This document shows, in pieces, positions 1 through 13,598 of a DNA stretch of 64,000 nucleotides; position 1 is the first letter of the stretch, and each line of letters opens with the position of its first letter. The stretch is taken from contig CM036620.1 of the NCBI GenBank assembly GCA_020746105.1, forward strand, positions 2,862,273 through 2,926,272, written 5' to 3'. Source of the DNA: Trogon surrucura (taxonomy: Eukaryota > Chordata > Aves > Trogoniformes > Trogonidae). Made by a program: the position numbers and the translations under genes. The notes beneath the pieces were generated by a model. It did no database searches, had not been told where the DNA came from, and saw nothing but the letters and a program-made list of their open reading frames with translations.

Positions 1-3000
1 ACCCTCTAATTCTGCAGGTTTATGGTAACAAGTTTGCTGTCACTAAGCATTTGGTACTAAGGAAACAGCAATGAGTTATAACAGCCCTGACTTAGCGAGA
101 ATGCATACCTAATATTTGAAATTTTTTTTTTCCTGGTGAGGGGGAGATGAGCAAAATCAATAAAAACCGTCCTGGTTCTCTGTTAATACAATTTGATCTC
201 TTACCTCTGATATTCTCCATTATTAACAGCGTGCACTCTCTGTGTTAGCCTTTGCTGTCTACGTTGCTATTGAAAGAAGGAAATAGTTGAAAAAGCAGAA
301 TGTCAATCACAGTAATGTATTTGATAAACTAAGCATTCCCTTAACTGTGACATTAGAAGGAGCATTGTCCTAGTCCCTGGAGCAGCCTAAGTACCTCTCA
401 GGAAAACACTGACTTGATTTCAAATAACTTATTAGTGATTTTGAAGGCGCCATCACATATGAGGGGTAGCTGCTTTCAGTTCCAAAGTCTCTCCATTTAG
501 AAGGTGGCTTTGCGAGTAGACCTCTCACTTGAACCTATTTCATGCCTCAAAAAAAAAAAAAAAGCATCGATTTGTGCAGAAATAAGTGACCATCACCCGA
601 TTCATGGCTGCATCTCTCCTCTACTGTCTTCTCTTTTTAAGCCACAGGTATTTTCAGTGCACAACTAACACCCTGGTTCGGCGATCTGTTTTGCTCTGCG
701 CAGAACACCAGTCGGCCTACCACTTGAAAAGAATTATTTCTTACTACTGCCATCTCCTCTGGTTGCCTGGATCAGCATGAAGTGCTTCATTTATATTAGT
801 AAAAGCTTTGTTGCCATGCTGGGCCACAAGTATTAATGCCTCTATACTCTCAAGGTAGAAAGCTCTTACGGTATTACTAGGCAAAAAGAATGAAAAATAC
901 AAGATATGCATTTCTTTTGTAGTTATGTCATGGTAGGGAACTGCCTAAGTTGTAGGGTCTATCTAGCTACTTTCTGAAAAATCCATTCTCAGCCTTAATG
1001 GATCTGTCCCTGCTCACGAAAAAGGGGTACATAAATCTGAGTTTTTCATGTCAATTCTAACTTGATCTAAGAATTGCTCTTCATCAAGCAGTAGTCTTGT
1101 GAGATAACTGCCTTGTATCACCTACCATCTTTCAATCCTAAGACACTGATGGCTTTGTTTCTTGGCACACTTCCCATCTTGGGTATTTAAATCAGTAGCA
1201 GAACAAGCAGATGGAAACCAGTAAGGGAATGGGAAGCATAAAAGTAGAACTATCACATAACCGTGGCTACAGGCAAGAAGACTTGAGATAAATAAGCAGG
1301 AAGAGACAGGAATTTGGCAGCTACATAGTTAACAAGTCTGTAAATAGCCATTAATGGCATAACCTGTTCTCTTTTTAGGAGGATATAGCCACGTAATATC
1401 CAATTCAAATCATCTACCTGTTTTGTCAGGTCACAAAATCTAGCACTCCAGGTTCCAAGATACACGTACATTAAAATTCTGCGCTGTTACAAACCCTGAC
1501 ATTCCTCAGGGCAACTGCAGCAAGCCAAATGCACTTTGAAGGGATGCCATACTTGCAATGCAAAAGTCATTTTCTCATTTAGAAGACTTCAGCCCACAAA
1601 CAGCAGAAGAGAGTTGAGACACGCATTCAAAAAATGCTTCTTTATTTAGAAAGGTTAAATGCTTGATACATATCTCTAGAAAAAATGCTTCCCTAGAGAG
1701 CCTGAGGAGGTTAGAGAGGTTGTTCATAAAGGAGCTAAGTAGTACTAATTTCATGAGATGAGGAAACTAAAAGCTCCATAATGCATCTTAGGTCCTAAGA
1801 AGTACATATTAAAAGATAATCAAAGACAAGAAAAATAGCATTTCTTGTACAGAACTTGCTCAAAAAAACCCCAACAACCAACCAAAAAAAAAAATCCAGT
1901 TAAAGCCACGAAACAGTCTACTTGGGCTGATTCTGTATAGACCAAAAGTGTTAAAATGGCAAGAAAAAAAAAAGAGCAGGCGAAAGAAAAAACAGAGAAT
2001 TAACCATCTCACACCAAATCACAAGAGAATCGGAAGAGAAATGTGAGGACTGCTGCATAGCAACATAAATATTAGATGAAAACCCAGTCATCACTCATTC
2101 TGAAAACTCCGAGTGAATTATCAATTCCCTCTTTTGAATATAGCCAATACACTCAGGTTAAAGACCTTCCCTACACCCACAGAAGACTTGAGACTTTCTC
2201 AACTGATCTTTATGTGAAGCTTGGAAAAATTACTTTTAACGGAAGAGATACCCTGTGTGTAGTGGGCTGTTCCCTTGAACAGGTTATGACTGCAGCCAAA
2301 CAGAGGAACAGAGCACAGGTTAAACCGTTATCATACACATCTGTGAAATTTTTGTGAGAGCACATATTTCAATAGCTTAAGGTGGCAGAAACATTAAATG
2401 CACTGATAATGTGTAACTCTGAATTACAGCATGAAAACCATCGGCAATATGTGCTGCAGGGACACACGACAGCAGTTATTCATGAAGCTAAACGAGACTT
2501 TTGTTTCGCTTGAGCAAGCTCCAAAAGACACGGGACAGTAGGCACAGAAATATTACATCAAGACGACTGGGAAGTCTTTACTGGACACGGGCTACAACAC
2601 AACGCACAACATGACTGACCAACTGGGGTTGGAAGAGACCTCAGCAGGTCACCTAGTCCAACCTCCTGCCCAAAGCTGGGTCCACAGTAACTTCAGACAA
2701 CTTGGACACACCCAGCTGCACGTTGGCACAAACCACAGCCATACGGAACAGTTAAGTGCACACATAAACACATTGTCCAGCCTAAATCATGTTGCAGTGT
2801 GTGCTTAATTTCAGGGTTTGATAGAAGGCAATTACAGATCACTTTCCATTAAACATCAGTAACTTGTATATAACACAAGAAGTCTGTTAAGCTAATGATA
2901 GGTTGAAATCATATCTGTTATTTTTAAAACCTATTCTCAGCAACACAAGCCGCTTCAAACAATTCCAGTAATTTTCAGCTGCTCCAGTGAGCTACACTTG

Positions 3001-3152
3001 CAAATTGGTTCTTGCTTTACCGGAATTAACAAGCCAAAGCAATGCCCTCATTGCATTTCCTGAGGTACAAAGGATATTAGGAAAGCCTGCATACACAGAA
3101 ACAGAACAGCAGCTCTGATAGATATTGATTGGGGTCTTTTTTTTCCCCTCAC
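1..3152. other. AP1AR intron 6 (part); no exon recognised
   Basis: This stretch lies 3' of the last AP1AR exon seen (minus strand). I looked for the next expected AP1AR exon, a Gln/Arg-rich segment followed by an acidic segment, and did not find it. The remaining exons are therefore probably left of the window. The stretch is AT-rich with short A-tracts (for example 548-563) and one CR1 relic at 2611-2705. No other gene is supported. Confidence 0.6.
2611..2705 (-). repeat. CR1 LINE 3'-end relic
   Basis: The segment reads like the reverse complement of a CR1 tail. It has the 'ttggaagagacc...cacctagtccaac' pattern that mirrors the common CR1 end 'gttggactagatgatct...ccttccaa'. It is short and diverged. 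Confidence 0.6.
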
Positions 3153-6100
3153 CTCCAAGAGCTTTTTCTGCTTTGCTGCCCTGGCTGCTTCACGTTGTGC
3201 AGCATATAAAGCCTCCTCTTCTATTCTTAACTTCTCCTCTTGTAAGGCTAACTGCATATGAACAAAAATAGTAATGGTTAACAAAAGCAGAACCTATCTA
3301 TCTTCCTAGGAAAAAAAGCCTCAAGAACAATAAAACAAAAGAGCTACTAGAAAATAAAAATTAAAAAATCAACTACAGTTAAAACACTTTTACTCATTAA
3401 GTGAATCTAACACCTCCCCCCGACCAAACAGCCCAAGAAATTTAGAGTACTAAACATGGTCCTATGTCATTACTAGTTAATTGGTGCAAATGCGTGTTGC
3501 ATTTTATTACCAACTGCACAGTGGAAGACTCACATCTTTTCAGTTACATGTGTTACTGGTAGTTCACTAAAAATTTTCAATTTCTGAATTGTATTCCACA
3601 TCATATTCCATTAATTGCTGCAACATGTGAAAAAATAACGGACATTTTTTGCCCCTTAAGCAAAGCTTTGGACAAAAACCCAAACCAAAGATTACTCCCC
3701 ATGTCGTCTTTAGTGAAAAAAAACAAACAAAAAAACCCACACACCAAAAAACCAGCCAAACAAAAACCAACAGAAGTTCAAATATAATCTCAGTCAGAGC
3801 CAGGCTATTCAATCTTTTTTTCAGCTAAGAGGCTGAGATAATCTCTGATGCCTACTTAGTTGTGCAGCAATCTCTTCACGTATCACGTACAGTCAAAAAC
3901 ACCAACTGATCAACAAAACCCAGTTGTTTCATTCCCACAAATGCAACCTCTTCGTGTTGTTAATCTTAACTACTTTCAAGGACGAACCACCCAGACCATA
4001 GTGGTCATCTTGACAGCTTACCTCTGTCTGAAGTTTCAGATCAACAACCCTCTGCTTTTCAGCAATGGAGTCATAATGTCTGTCTTTCAGGTCAGCAATT
4101 TCCTCATCAGTCAGAGGTCTGAAAGCATGGGAGAAACACGGAAAGGCTCCATCTATTATTCACGTGCGACAACCCCGAGTTGCACTTCAACATATCCATT
4201 TAGTCTTCTTGGACTGGCCTTTTAAAGCTAATTCAACAAGCTGTGATTTCCTCCTGCTCCTCCTGAGAACAGGGTTCCAAAGTCCCAGCTGACTCCAGAT
4301 AATCCCGACTCTTACAAGCTATTTCTTCAATCTTGACAGAAAACATTCTCCAGATACTGTTTGCTAACACAAGTACTGGAACACAACGGTTAATATCAGT
4401 GGTTTAAACCTCACTTTTTTCTTCTTTTGGTCCCCGTTAGTAAGTTATTCCCCTGTTGCTCCCTTACATCTACTTTAGCCTAACAAGCACCGCACTAGTG
4501 ATGAGGTTTGCTGCCTTGCTTCTTTCAGACCATTGACAGGGAACAACATTATGTAGTATTTAAGTTGGGTAGTACCCAAAATGTTTCCAACTGGGCAACC
4601 CAAGCATACATTTTAATGCCCTCGTGTTTCCTAGAGTAAGTTTCTATTGTTGACATAAATACTAAAATGTCTCCATAAGATCCACTGCAGTTGTAGCACT
4701 AAAACCCACATAACTCAAAATGCAGACGCTGGGTAGAAGAATAAAGATGCTCTTCACAACACACTGGCTTAACTGCTTTGTACACTTTTTTCACGATGCA
4801 TTATCATCCCAACTGCCTGACATGGTTAAATATCAAGATTAGTTTGACATGTATTCTTCCTACCTATCTGACAATTAAAAAGACCAACTTTCTTAGGTGT
4901 TGACAGGAACTCTGAAAAATGTCCATCACAGTGGAGAGAAGAGGGCAGGAGAGATCCTGAATCTCCCAAGTCTTACCTGTGACTGCTTCCTGGGCTGTCA
5001 CCCTAGTAAAAGAAAAGAAAAAAGTCTAAGAATCCTAACAATCAATCAGTCTTAAGGTGGGGAAAAAAAAAAGAAATCCTACTTTCTGCCATATAATCAT
5101 TTTACAACTGGGAAGGCAAATCCTTTGTTTTAATTGGGATTTTAAAAGCATCTTGTTAAGCAATCAACTGAAGCAACTAACTAAAAATACGTACTTCCAA
5201 ACAAAAAGAAATATTCCTGTGATATATTTCAGAAACCAGACTACTAACCCCCTACGGTTTTAGATACAGGGCAGGGTACTGAAAACATAGGCTGTGTCTT
5301 ATCCATTATCAAGCCATAATCAGCTCAGTTCTTACAACTTTTAAAGCCAACTTTTTTTTTTCCCTGCAGTACTGTTTATCCAGCTTACACATAATAAAGA
5401 CAGAGCACTCCAAAAGTTCTCCTTAACAAAGCAACCCAGGTCCACTTATGTTCTCAGATAAAGAGCATTTGCTGAGTCAAACCAGAAGCAAATTCTCCTT
5501 CAAGTATTTCCACTCCAGGCTTTGTTCCCCCCTCCCCTCTTTTCTGTGCTTCCTTCCCATACTGCCCCCAACCAGTTAGCTCACCTCTTAGGTCTCGAGC
5601 TCTCCCAAACGTTAAACATTCACTCCTAGAGCAAGCAAAACTCTACTCTGCAATTTAAGTCGACAAGATAGGTATTTTCTCCTGCTTTATGCTATCTTGA
5701 AAACTCCTTTAAGGGTTGTACAAGCAGGTTTCACATTAGGATCCAAGTACGTACCTCATCGCTCTCCACTAGGTTCTCAAACTGCAAGAAAAAAGTAAAC
5801 CATCTTTACAACTCAATGTACTGCATCATTTAATACATGAGTAAATATGACGAAATTCATAATCCATCTTTCAAAAACACTACTCCAGTGACAGCAGTGG
5901 GACTGCAATACCCTTTATCAACTGACAGAGCAAGCGCTACTTTTAGGGTAGCGCCTACCTTGTTCATGTTTCTTAAACATAACATTCTCCTAAACTCACA
6001 TAAAAAAGCAAGTGGATATTTTCTTTACTATTTTCAGTTTAGTCATCTCGAGTGTTTCATGTATTGACTACATAATAGGTCAGGACTAATTGCCATACGC

Positions 6101-9100
6101 AGAATATGACTCACAATTTGGGAGGACAGAACCTTTTTCCCCCCTCCAACATGTTTCAGAAACACTCTCGCACAACTTGAAGTCGCAGGCTAAAACAGAT
6201 TTCCCCCAGCATACGTCTGCCCCCTCGCTTAAAAGCCAGGACAGGGATTAGAATTATTCATGTTGTTCTCACTAATGGGGGCAACCTGAAAGGTCTAGGA
6301 CTTTCAGCCCATAAGGAACAATTATAGGAAGTAAACCAGATTATTCTGAGAATCTTAACACGGATGAACCTTACGCTCCCCATAGCAAAAAGGGGAGCTA
6401 TTTGGTGGCTGAGAAAGGACTCGTGGTGAACAACACGGATTACAAGCGCAACTAGCTATTAATCTCATCATGTTGTAGCTTTCTGTAGAATCTGATTCAG
6501 CAAGGAGAAGAAATCATTCCCAACAAGCAGTGCTGAAAGATGCAGTGGGCAGACTAAAACGCTCTGGTGCCGAGCATCAAATGCAAACAGATACTTCCTT
6601 CCACATGACAGATTCAAGTGAGAGGATGCATTCGTGTTCCAAGCTGCTGTAGGAACCACTATCCTGCAATCAGTTTGGTTTGGGAAAACAGACTCACCTC
6701 TATAGTGAAGTGTTCTCCTGTTGAACATGTTCTAAAATACTTTGATCTGGAAAAAGAAGTCCGCAGTTACACTACAGAACAGTATTTGACTCACAGCAGA
6801 AAGAAAACGAGCCCGGTGATTTTAATATATTCAAAAAGGTATGCAAGTACAAAAAAATACTCATGTATTAAGCACATGAACTTGTTGACTTGTGCTCTGC
6901 ATCACTACCAAAGCACAAAGAGGGAAAACAATGTAAACATCTTGTATAGAACCAGAAAAAAGACAAACACCCTCAAGTGAGCACAGATCATTTCTCAGGA
7001 AGTCAGACTTGACATTTGCAGACAGTTAGCATGTTCTGCAATACGTTTAATACATTTTTTCCTCCAAAAAAACATGATTCCAGGTAATTTCCACTAACAC
7101 TTGCTCGTCATGGCACTTCACTTTCTACTAGCATAGCATCTTGTACAACATAGATGTTAAACAAGACACCCTGACAGCTTGGCACAGCTAGAACATTGAA
7201 CCTCAGAAAAAAAATACCTACAAAAAGCATAAGCAGTACTTCTCAGCTACAAAAAAAAGCTATTCCCAGTCTGGAATGCTCATACAGGGCATCAGTCTCC
7301 TTATTGATTCTTCATCTTAACACTGTCCTCTAAAAGAACCAATTCAGTATTAAGTTACCTCAACACATTTGCACTTAGTCAAAGAGGGTTGGCTGCCATC
7401 CACGAGAACATCCAAATCTATACTGGTGCTGCAGTACAACATCCAGTTCATCGAACTGTTTTGAAAACCCAAGTTTCCAGTTGGGAGCACTGACTGACAT
7501 CATGAGTAAACCCAGAGCCCCCGGCATTTCTATACCGGCACAAAAGATCCTTCTGTACTTGCAGCCAGCACCTACTGCTACTATACCAAAAGCAACGCAC
7601 CAGCCAAAGTCTGAATTCTTTTCATCATACCACAGTTCATCTCCATTGTATTCTTGGGAAGTCAGTTCGGGTACGTCTCCCCTGGCAACTTGTTGCACAA
7701 CCCACTCCTTCCTTCTCGCACAGCGTCCCCTCCCGTACCGCAGCGCCGCCCGGCCACCACGGACAGACTGCTTCCAGGTGACTCCTTGCTATGAAACCAG
7801 AGGTCAAAAGCCATTTTAATTCACCCGCTCTCTTATTCACCTCCTGTAAGCTTTACTGAGTCATTTTCTAAAACTAATTTGAGAATATTTCCTTTTGAGA
7901 GGAACTAGGGAAAAGAGTTCAGCCAACAGGACCCACAGATACTGTCCGATCAGTCTTCAAAGATCTAAAGCTACAGGAGATTAACTTCTCAGCACTCCAC
8001 CAATATAGATGCTTTGTTCTTTTCTTTTTTCGCCCTTCTTTGAAGTACTCCTCCAGGGGTAAAGAGGAACACTTATGGTCCAATATAGTGACAAATTAAA
8101 TATGACCTACTTTCTGCTTATGGCTGCACCAAGTAGTACTTCAAGCAAAACGAATTCAGCTAAATCACAAGAACGCTGCCTAATCTAAGTTAACAACCGA
8201 AAGTGCATATTTTTAGACAAAGTTAAGCTTGCACTGCACTAAAAAATATTTTGGCATTTCAGTTCTCCCCAGATTTTATGGTCTTGATTACAATAGTGCC
8301 CCTGCCACCACACCGTGGAAGGAAGTAACCTGAATTGCTTTGCACTCCAATAGTGGTTCGTAAAGGCCAGCACACCCAGAAGACAAATATGATGGGAGCC
8401 ACGTGCCAGCTACCTGCGGGAGGTAGCACCCACGTTCCTCTTCTCACAACCTGATCCCCATGTACAATCTCACAGACGCAGGCTTCTAAACCCAGTCCAA
8501 ACTGATGCAGCCCCTTCAGATTGAAAAGTCTCTTTCTAGACTATCTTCTGAGCTTTCTAAGACTTAGGCTACAGGCAATGAAACCTGATGAAATTCACAT
8601 AGAAGACGGATTTCGCTGGGAAGGACGGAGATGAAGTGGCAGTACAAGAGCCCAGCTGTGCAGGCATGTTCTCACATCCTCAGCTAAAGAGCACAAAAAA
8701 CAGAAACCACACACGCTGTCCTGGTCTTTCACCCATTTCTATTAACATTATTGCTAAAAGGTCTTCAGGACAAACAGAACATCAGTCTTGCCTGATAGAG
8801 CTGATATGAAATGAGCAGCCACAAGTTCACCCCAAGTGAAATGCTCAGCACATCTGTAAACCTCAAGTGGCACACTGGTATGTGTCAGAAAACCAAGTTC
8901 TAGTAGAGGTAATATACCCTTCCCCTGGTCCTACACGGCTTTTCCATGAACTGGTTGCTGCAGAACAGCACAGGGATTACACATTTACAAGAGATACAGA
9001 AGTTTGTTTGGATTCTTCCACTCCTGATCTTCCGCAAGTTGCCCTTTATCCCAACAAAACCTCAGCCTCCAACCCACAGAAACCAACCGCAGAAAACAGA

Positions 9101-9640
9101 GTGGGTTTCTACCTTTTCCGCTATCTGCCCGCAGCAGCCTGCACAGCGAGTAACCCAAAACACCTTCCTGAGCTGCCGCTTCTGAAAACCCAACCCTGGC
9201 GCAGGGCTACGGAGCAATCCAGCCTTGGAACCGAGTTCCCATCAACCCCCCGAGCCCGGCAACCCTGCCACGGCGTCCCATCACCTCGGGCTGGCACCAC
9301 ACCCGGATTTTCATCCTCCGTCCCCTCTGACACCTCCCTGGGGTGGGAGCGAAGGGGACAACGCGGCTGCACCCGGACCCTGACCCGACGCCCGCGTCCC
9401 GCCGCCGGGGCACCGGCACCGGCCGCCTGCCCTCACCTGCCCGCCGAGGAGGAGGAAGAGGAGGAGTGAAGGGGTTGTCGGGGGGTGAGGAAGGCGGAGC
9501 CGGGCGGGTCCAGCACCTCCCCGCCCCGGGGAGGGGAAAGGGGGCGCCGCGCTGCCCGCTTACCCTCCGCCTCGCTGCAGCCGGCCGGCTTCTCTCCGGA
9601 AGAAAAGCCCGCAGCACCACCGCGCCCAGCAGTTCCCCAT
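3153..9640 (-). CDS. AP1AR: AP-1 complex-associated regulatory protein (gadkin), 5' six coding exons, 3' end outside window
   Basis: Coding exons on the minus strand: 9640-9564, 6746-6698, 5781-5755, 5002-4977, 4118-4022 and 3251-3153. All have GT-AG borders and compatible phases, giving 375 nt or 125 codons. Residues 1-26 start MGNC with a Cys cluster (C4, C9, C10), fitting the lipid-anchored N-terminus of gadkin. Residues 27-51 contain SKYFRTCS and FENLVESDE. Residues 52-60 are GDSPGSSHR. Residues 61-92 contain RHYDSIAEKQ, and 93-125 hold the charged helix with EEEALYAAQREAARAAKQ. All match human AP1AR in order. In the family this is a membrane-peripheral adaptor that links AP-1 to kinesin-1 and binds Arp2/3, controlling trans-Golgi/endosome carriers. 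Human AP1AR is about 302 aa, so roughly 175 residues are missing here. The start is the only ATG in frame with the conserved N-terminus. Confidence 0.93.
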
Positions 9641-9960
9641 CGCATCCTGGGCACCGCCGGCGGCTCCTCCTCCTCCTCCTCGGGCGGGTTCAGGCCGCCC
9701 CCCACAAGGAGGAACAAAGGGGCGGGCGGAGGCTCCGAACCCACCGCCTCATGGCCGCGGCCGCTGCGCAGAGCAGGCGGAGGCCGCATGCCCCGAGCGC
9801 CGGCCCCGCCCCGCCGGCCGGCCCGCCCCTTCCCGGGGGAACGGCCTCCTCCCGGGGAGGGTTCGGTGCCCGTTCGGTGGGTGGGAATGGGCAGCCAGGT
9901 GCCGGCACCTGGGAAAACCGCACGGGTGGGGAAGAAAGGAGGCGGTCCGCCACCAACGTG
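9100..9960. promoter_or_regulatory. CpG-island promoter of AP1AR
   Basis: Very GC- and CpG-rich sequence surrounds the AP1AR start codon (9640, minus strand). It contains GGA/TCC triplet runs (9448-9466, 9664-9680) and CCGCCC-type boxes. No TATA box is evident, as is usual for a housekeeping CpG promoter. Long ORFs in several frames here come from high GC and are not genes. Confidence 0.7.
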
Positions 9961-10278
9961 CCTTGCAAACCAAGCAGTAACCTTTCCGGAGCAACCATCC
10001 CTGCGCCACACATACGGCTTATTTTATTAATCTGATTCCACCCATTTTGTGCCATGGTTATCATGGTTATCAATTACGGCTGGGCCTGCTACCGAAGTCT
10101 GGCAGATGCTCTGTATAATCCCCACCATCCTCCCAGTGAAAAGTAACACAGGAACAAGGGAGAGAGACTTAAAAGGTTCAAGAAAAAAAAGCTTGAGCCA
10201 GTTGAATAAAGTAGAAAATACTATCAATAACAGTGGAGATGTTAAACTACATTCCAATATATTCATGTATGGAAATAT

Positions 10279-10700
10279 CATAGAACAGATTAGATTGGAA
10301 AAGACCTTAAAGGTCTTAGAGTCTAACCATCAACCCAATCCTACCAAGCCAGCCACTAAATCATATCTTTCAGCATAACATCCACTTAATCTATGAATGC
10401 CTTTGAGGATAGAAACTCAATCATCTCCCTGGACAACCTGTTCCAGTGCTTGACAAGCCTTACAGAGAAATTCCTCGTAACATCCAACTTAAAACTCCTC
10501 AGGCAGAACTTGAGGCCATGTCCTCTCCTCCTACCTACTAGGGAGGAGAGACAGACCCCCAGCCTCCCTACAGCCTCCTTCCAGATTGTTGCTAAGTGAG
10601 AAGGCCTCCCCTCAGCCTCTTTTTTTTGCAGGGTAAACCACCCTAGCTCCCACAGCCACTCCTCATAAGACATGTGTTCTAAACCCTTCACCAGTTTTGA
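10279..10700 (-). repeat. CR1 LINE fragment
   Basis: The segment starts with the reverse complement of a CR1 tail ('catagaacagattagattggaa') and continues through the usual CR1 3' region. That includes the 'cctggacaacctgttccagtgc' and 'gaggccatgtcctctcct' patterns. It is moderately diverged and 5'-truncated. Confidence 0.85.
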
Positions 10701-10739
10701 AATAGATTCAAAGATTCAACCAAATACACTAACACAGAA

Positions 10740-11290
10740 GCCATACCTTGCAGACGGCAGCTAGGTGCTGAAAAGTCCCAAAGTGGCCACAGCAGCAGAA
10801 GCATCCAAGCCCAGAGTCCTGACAACATCCCAGCACAAAGTACAGAGCAGGAAACCTTGGAGAAGCTGCACCACTTCCACACAAAAAGGCAAGAGGAGAG
10901 GCAAATCCCAACAAACAGCACCACTCAGCAGGGGAAAAAGGAGAGCCAGGAACACCAGGACAGGGAGCAACAGCAAACCCTGCAGCATAACAGGTACTAG
11001 ATGTTCCAAGGGGCCTTCTAGGGACCCTTATATACTGAGCCCCCGTGGGAAGGAGTGCTGTGATTGGCCCATTGGGTCACCTGAGCCACCCCCACAGGCA
11101 CAGCTGTTCCCCCCCCGGCCAGCTGCGAGGGCCACCTGTGCCAGGAGCCCCAGAGAGTTTTGTCCTGGGGCTCTCAAACCAGGGCAGCGAAGAAGAGGAA
11201 TAAGGTGTGTGGTGGAACCCTGTCTCTTGGCATACATTCACTGCAGCCCGTGCACTGTGTGCGAACAAAGTCCTTAATTAGAAAACCCCA
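10740..11290 (-). other. Unidentified segment with CCAAT/TATA promoter-like arrangement and short hydrophobic ORF
   Basis: On the minus strand there are two CCAAT boxes (11075-11071, 11067-11063) and a TATATAAGG box (about 11034-11026). About 40 bp downstream of the TATA box an ATG at 10988 opens a 75-codon frame ending at 10761. Its first ~24 residues are Leu-rich and signal-peptide-like (MLQGLLLLPVLVF...). I do not recognise the protein. It could be the U3/R part of an unclassified LTR, since it abuts a CR1, or a short secreted-protein exon. Which of these is right cannot be settled here. Confidence 0.35.
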
Positions 11291-13567
11291 AACGCCACCG
11301 TTGTCATTTAAGGCCTAAAGAATAATTCTGGGCATCAGACTATTTAATCTCTAAGTCATTGGATACTACATCATCAAAAACACTGACTAACTGCTTGTTT
11401 CTGTGACTCATCTAAAAGCCAGCATCTAAACACCAGGGGCTATCATTATTTATCTTCCTGAGGTTTAACTGCAAGAACTATGATGGAAGATTCTGGCACC
11501 TCACAGGATGTCTAAAAATTTCTGGCAAACAAAACAGAAAAACATAATCGAAACTGACACTGCGCTGACATGCTCTACATCAACATTTCCGAGAGCCACA
11601 GGCGAGACAAACATGACAGGGACATCACGCAGCACAGCCACGTGTGACTCGGTATAACCGGCTCAAGAACAGGTAAAAGCAATGCCACTGCCTCGCAGTC
11701 AACGGATCCAGAGTCCACAACTGACAGAAATCGTGTCAGCTGCACTGAGCTCAGAATCCAGAAAAGGCCTGACTTATACTGTGCGTACTTAGAAAATTAC
11801 TCATTGGTTTAGATACACTGTAAGAGTATGAGAAGAAGAAAACTCTTCTAGCAACTGACTTGAAAACTCTTCTGCCCTGTGCTCATTAACCTTGTGGATG
11901 TCTTTTCCTGCAGTCAAGGAAGAGCTCACAGTCACCTGCATTAAAACAATAAAAACAGGCCAGGATTCCAAAGGCCAGCGTGACAAAAACATGACCAGGA
12001 ACAACACTTTTGAGGAAAGGTATTATGACAGGAAGAAGGAAGACTGAAGTCGGTCAGTGCCACGGAGATACCAACAGGCTGTCACATGTGTCTGAAGCGC
12101 GGGTACGGCATGGTTTAACAAGGTATCTCGCTCGTTCTTCACCACCTTCAATCTCTCTGGTTTTAAATTACAGCATCACACCGACACGCATCACCGTAAG
12201 TTAACGGTGATGTTATATAGGTACAAATAAAGATTGCTCAAAAAAACAAACCCCAAAGCAACCTACAGCCAAAAGAAGCTGTCGTCTCTAAGTTAGCCGC
12301 TGATGGTAAAAAGCATTCATCACACAGCAGCGAGGCAGATTTCTTAATTAAGACTTCCCATTGACACTGGGCACTCCGTAAGCGGGAAAGGCCGGTTCCC
12401 TCTACTGTTTGCTTCAATTATAAAGAAAACTGAAGAACCATCTACACTGACAAAGTGACTTCTTGACGCCTGCTGTGTCTGTGTGAAATACACTAAAGGT
12501 TTCGGAGAGTTCTGCTGGAATACACGATTGCCTCATGACGCTGTTTTCCAGGGAATGGGCATTTTGGCAAGGTCTAGATCGCTCCTCTCCCAAAGAGAAA
12601 CGCTGCACCTGACAGGTCTTTCGAGCAGCATTTTCTTCACCAGACTGAGGAGAGAAATGTCTAGGTACTGACTGGTAAAACCAGAATGTTTCCGCAGGTT
12701 CAGTTTTCTCCGATCGCTTTCCTTCTGCCGTGCCGCTCGCGTCCGGAGCAAGACAAGTTGATGGGAGCGAAAAAAATCATCGTCGTGTGTTGCTGTGTCA
12801 CTCGCTGCGTCCTTCGCTAGCACGGAGCGGAAAAGAGCAAGAGTTCTGTTGGATTCGGTCTCAAATTTGTAAGTGCACGCGCATCCTTCGCCGGCACTAG
12901 AAGGGAAGTTCCAGGGAACGCGCCGAAACTGCCACGTTTTAAAAAGAAAACGCGCAGGAAGGGCACCGATGTATTTTAAAGCAAATGATTCCACCTTTCT
13001 CGTTGCCACTTCCCTAGCAACGAAATCTGCCTCGTAACAGCACTGAATATTCGTTAAACGGATTCATCCTGGTTTTTTATCTTGGCGCTCTGCCCACCGC
13101 ACATTTTTACGCCCAGACAGGATTGCTTAGTCATTTGTTCTTTGTCTTAATGGCTTTAAGAAAAGGACCTCGAGGAAAAAGGCTTTATAAGGTTTTTTTT
13201 TTTTTCACTCGTTACAGCCAAGCAGATTTCGACTTTGTTAGGAAGGAGTAGGGCATCTCTTGTGCCATCAGCTCACAAATTCATCCCCTGGCTTCAACGC
13301 GGAATAGCAATCCTAGACAGAGGGGACACGGAGATCTTCAAAGCAGACCCCGAGGAGGGAATCTGAGGAGCGGTGACCCTCGAGGAACAGGAAATTTGTG
13401 GGGTTTCACTGGGGACACCCAGGTCTCCTTGGAAAGGGGGAATGTCTGCGAGGGGCTTCCCAAAGGGACGCTCCTGCCCTTTTGCTGCTGAACGCAAAGC
13501 GTTTTCCCCACCTCCTGATGGGAATCGCTTTGAAACGTTTTAATTAATGACTGGAATTACCCTTGTC

Positions 13568-13598
13568 TTAATAAATTAATTAATAAATTAATTAATTG
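13568..13598. repeat. AT-rich tandem run (taat/aaat units)
   Basis: Reiterated 'ttaattaa/taaattaat' units form a short simple repeat about 700 bp upstream of the CDKL2 start. Confidence 0.7.

Noticed and set aside
7375..7698. 107-codon minus-strand frame in AP1AR intron 1 with protein-like composition
   Set aside because: It begins with GTG, matches no family I know, shows no splice context linking it to AP1AR and overlaps a plus-strand frame. It could be tested by conservation.
9343..10073. Overlapping 127-230-codon frames on both strands near the AP1AR start
   Set aside because: GC-driven frames in a CpG island. Only the short AP1AR exon 1 has family support.
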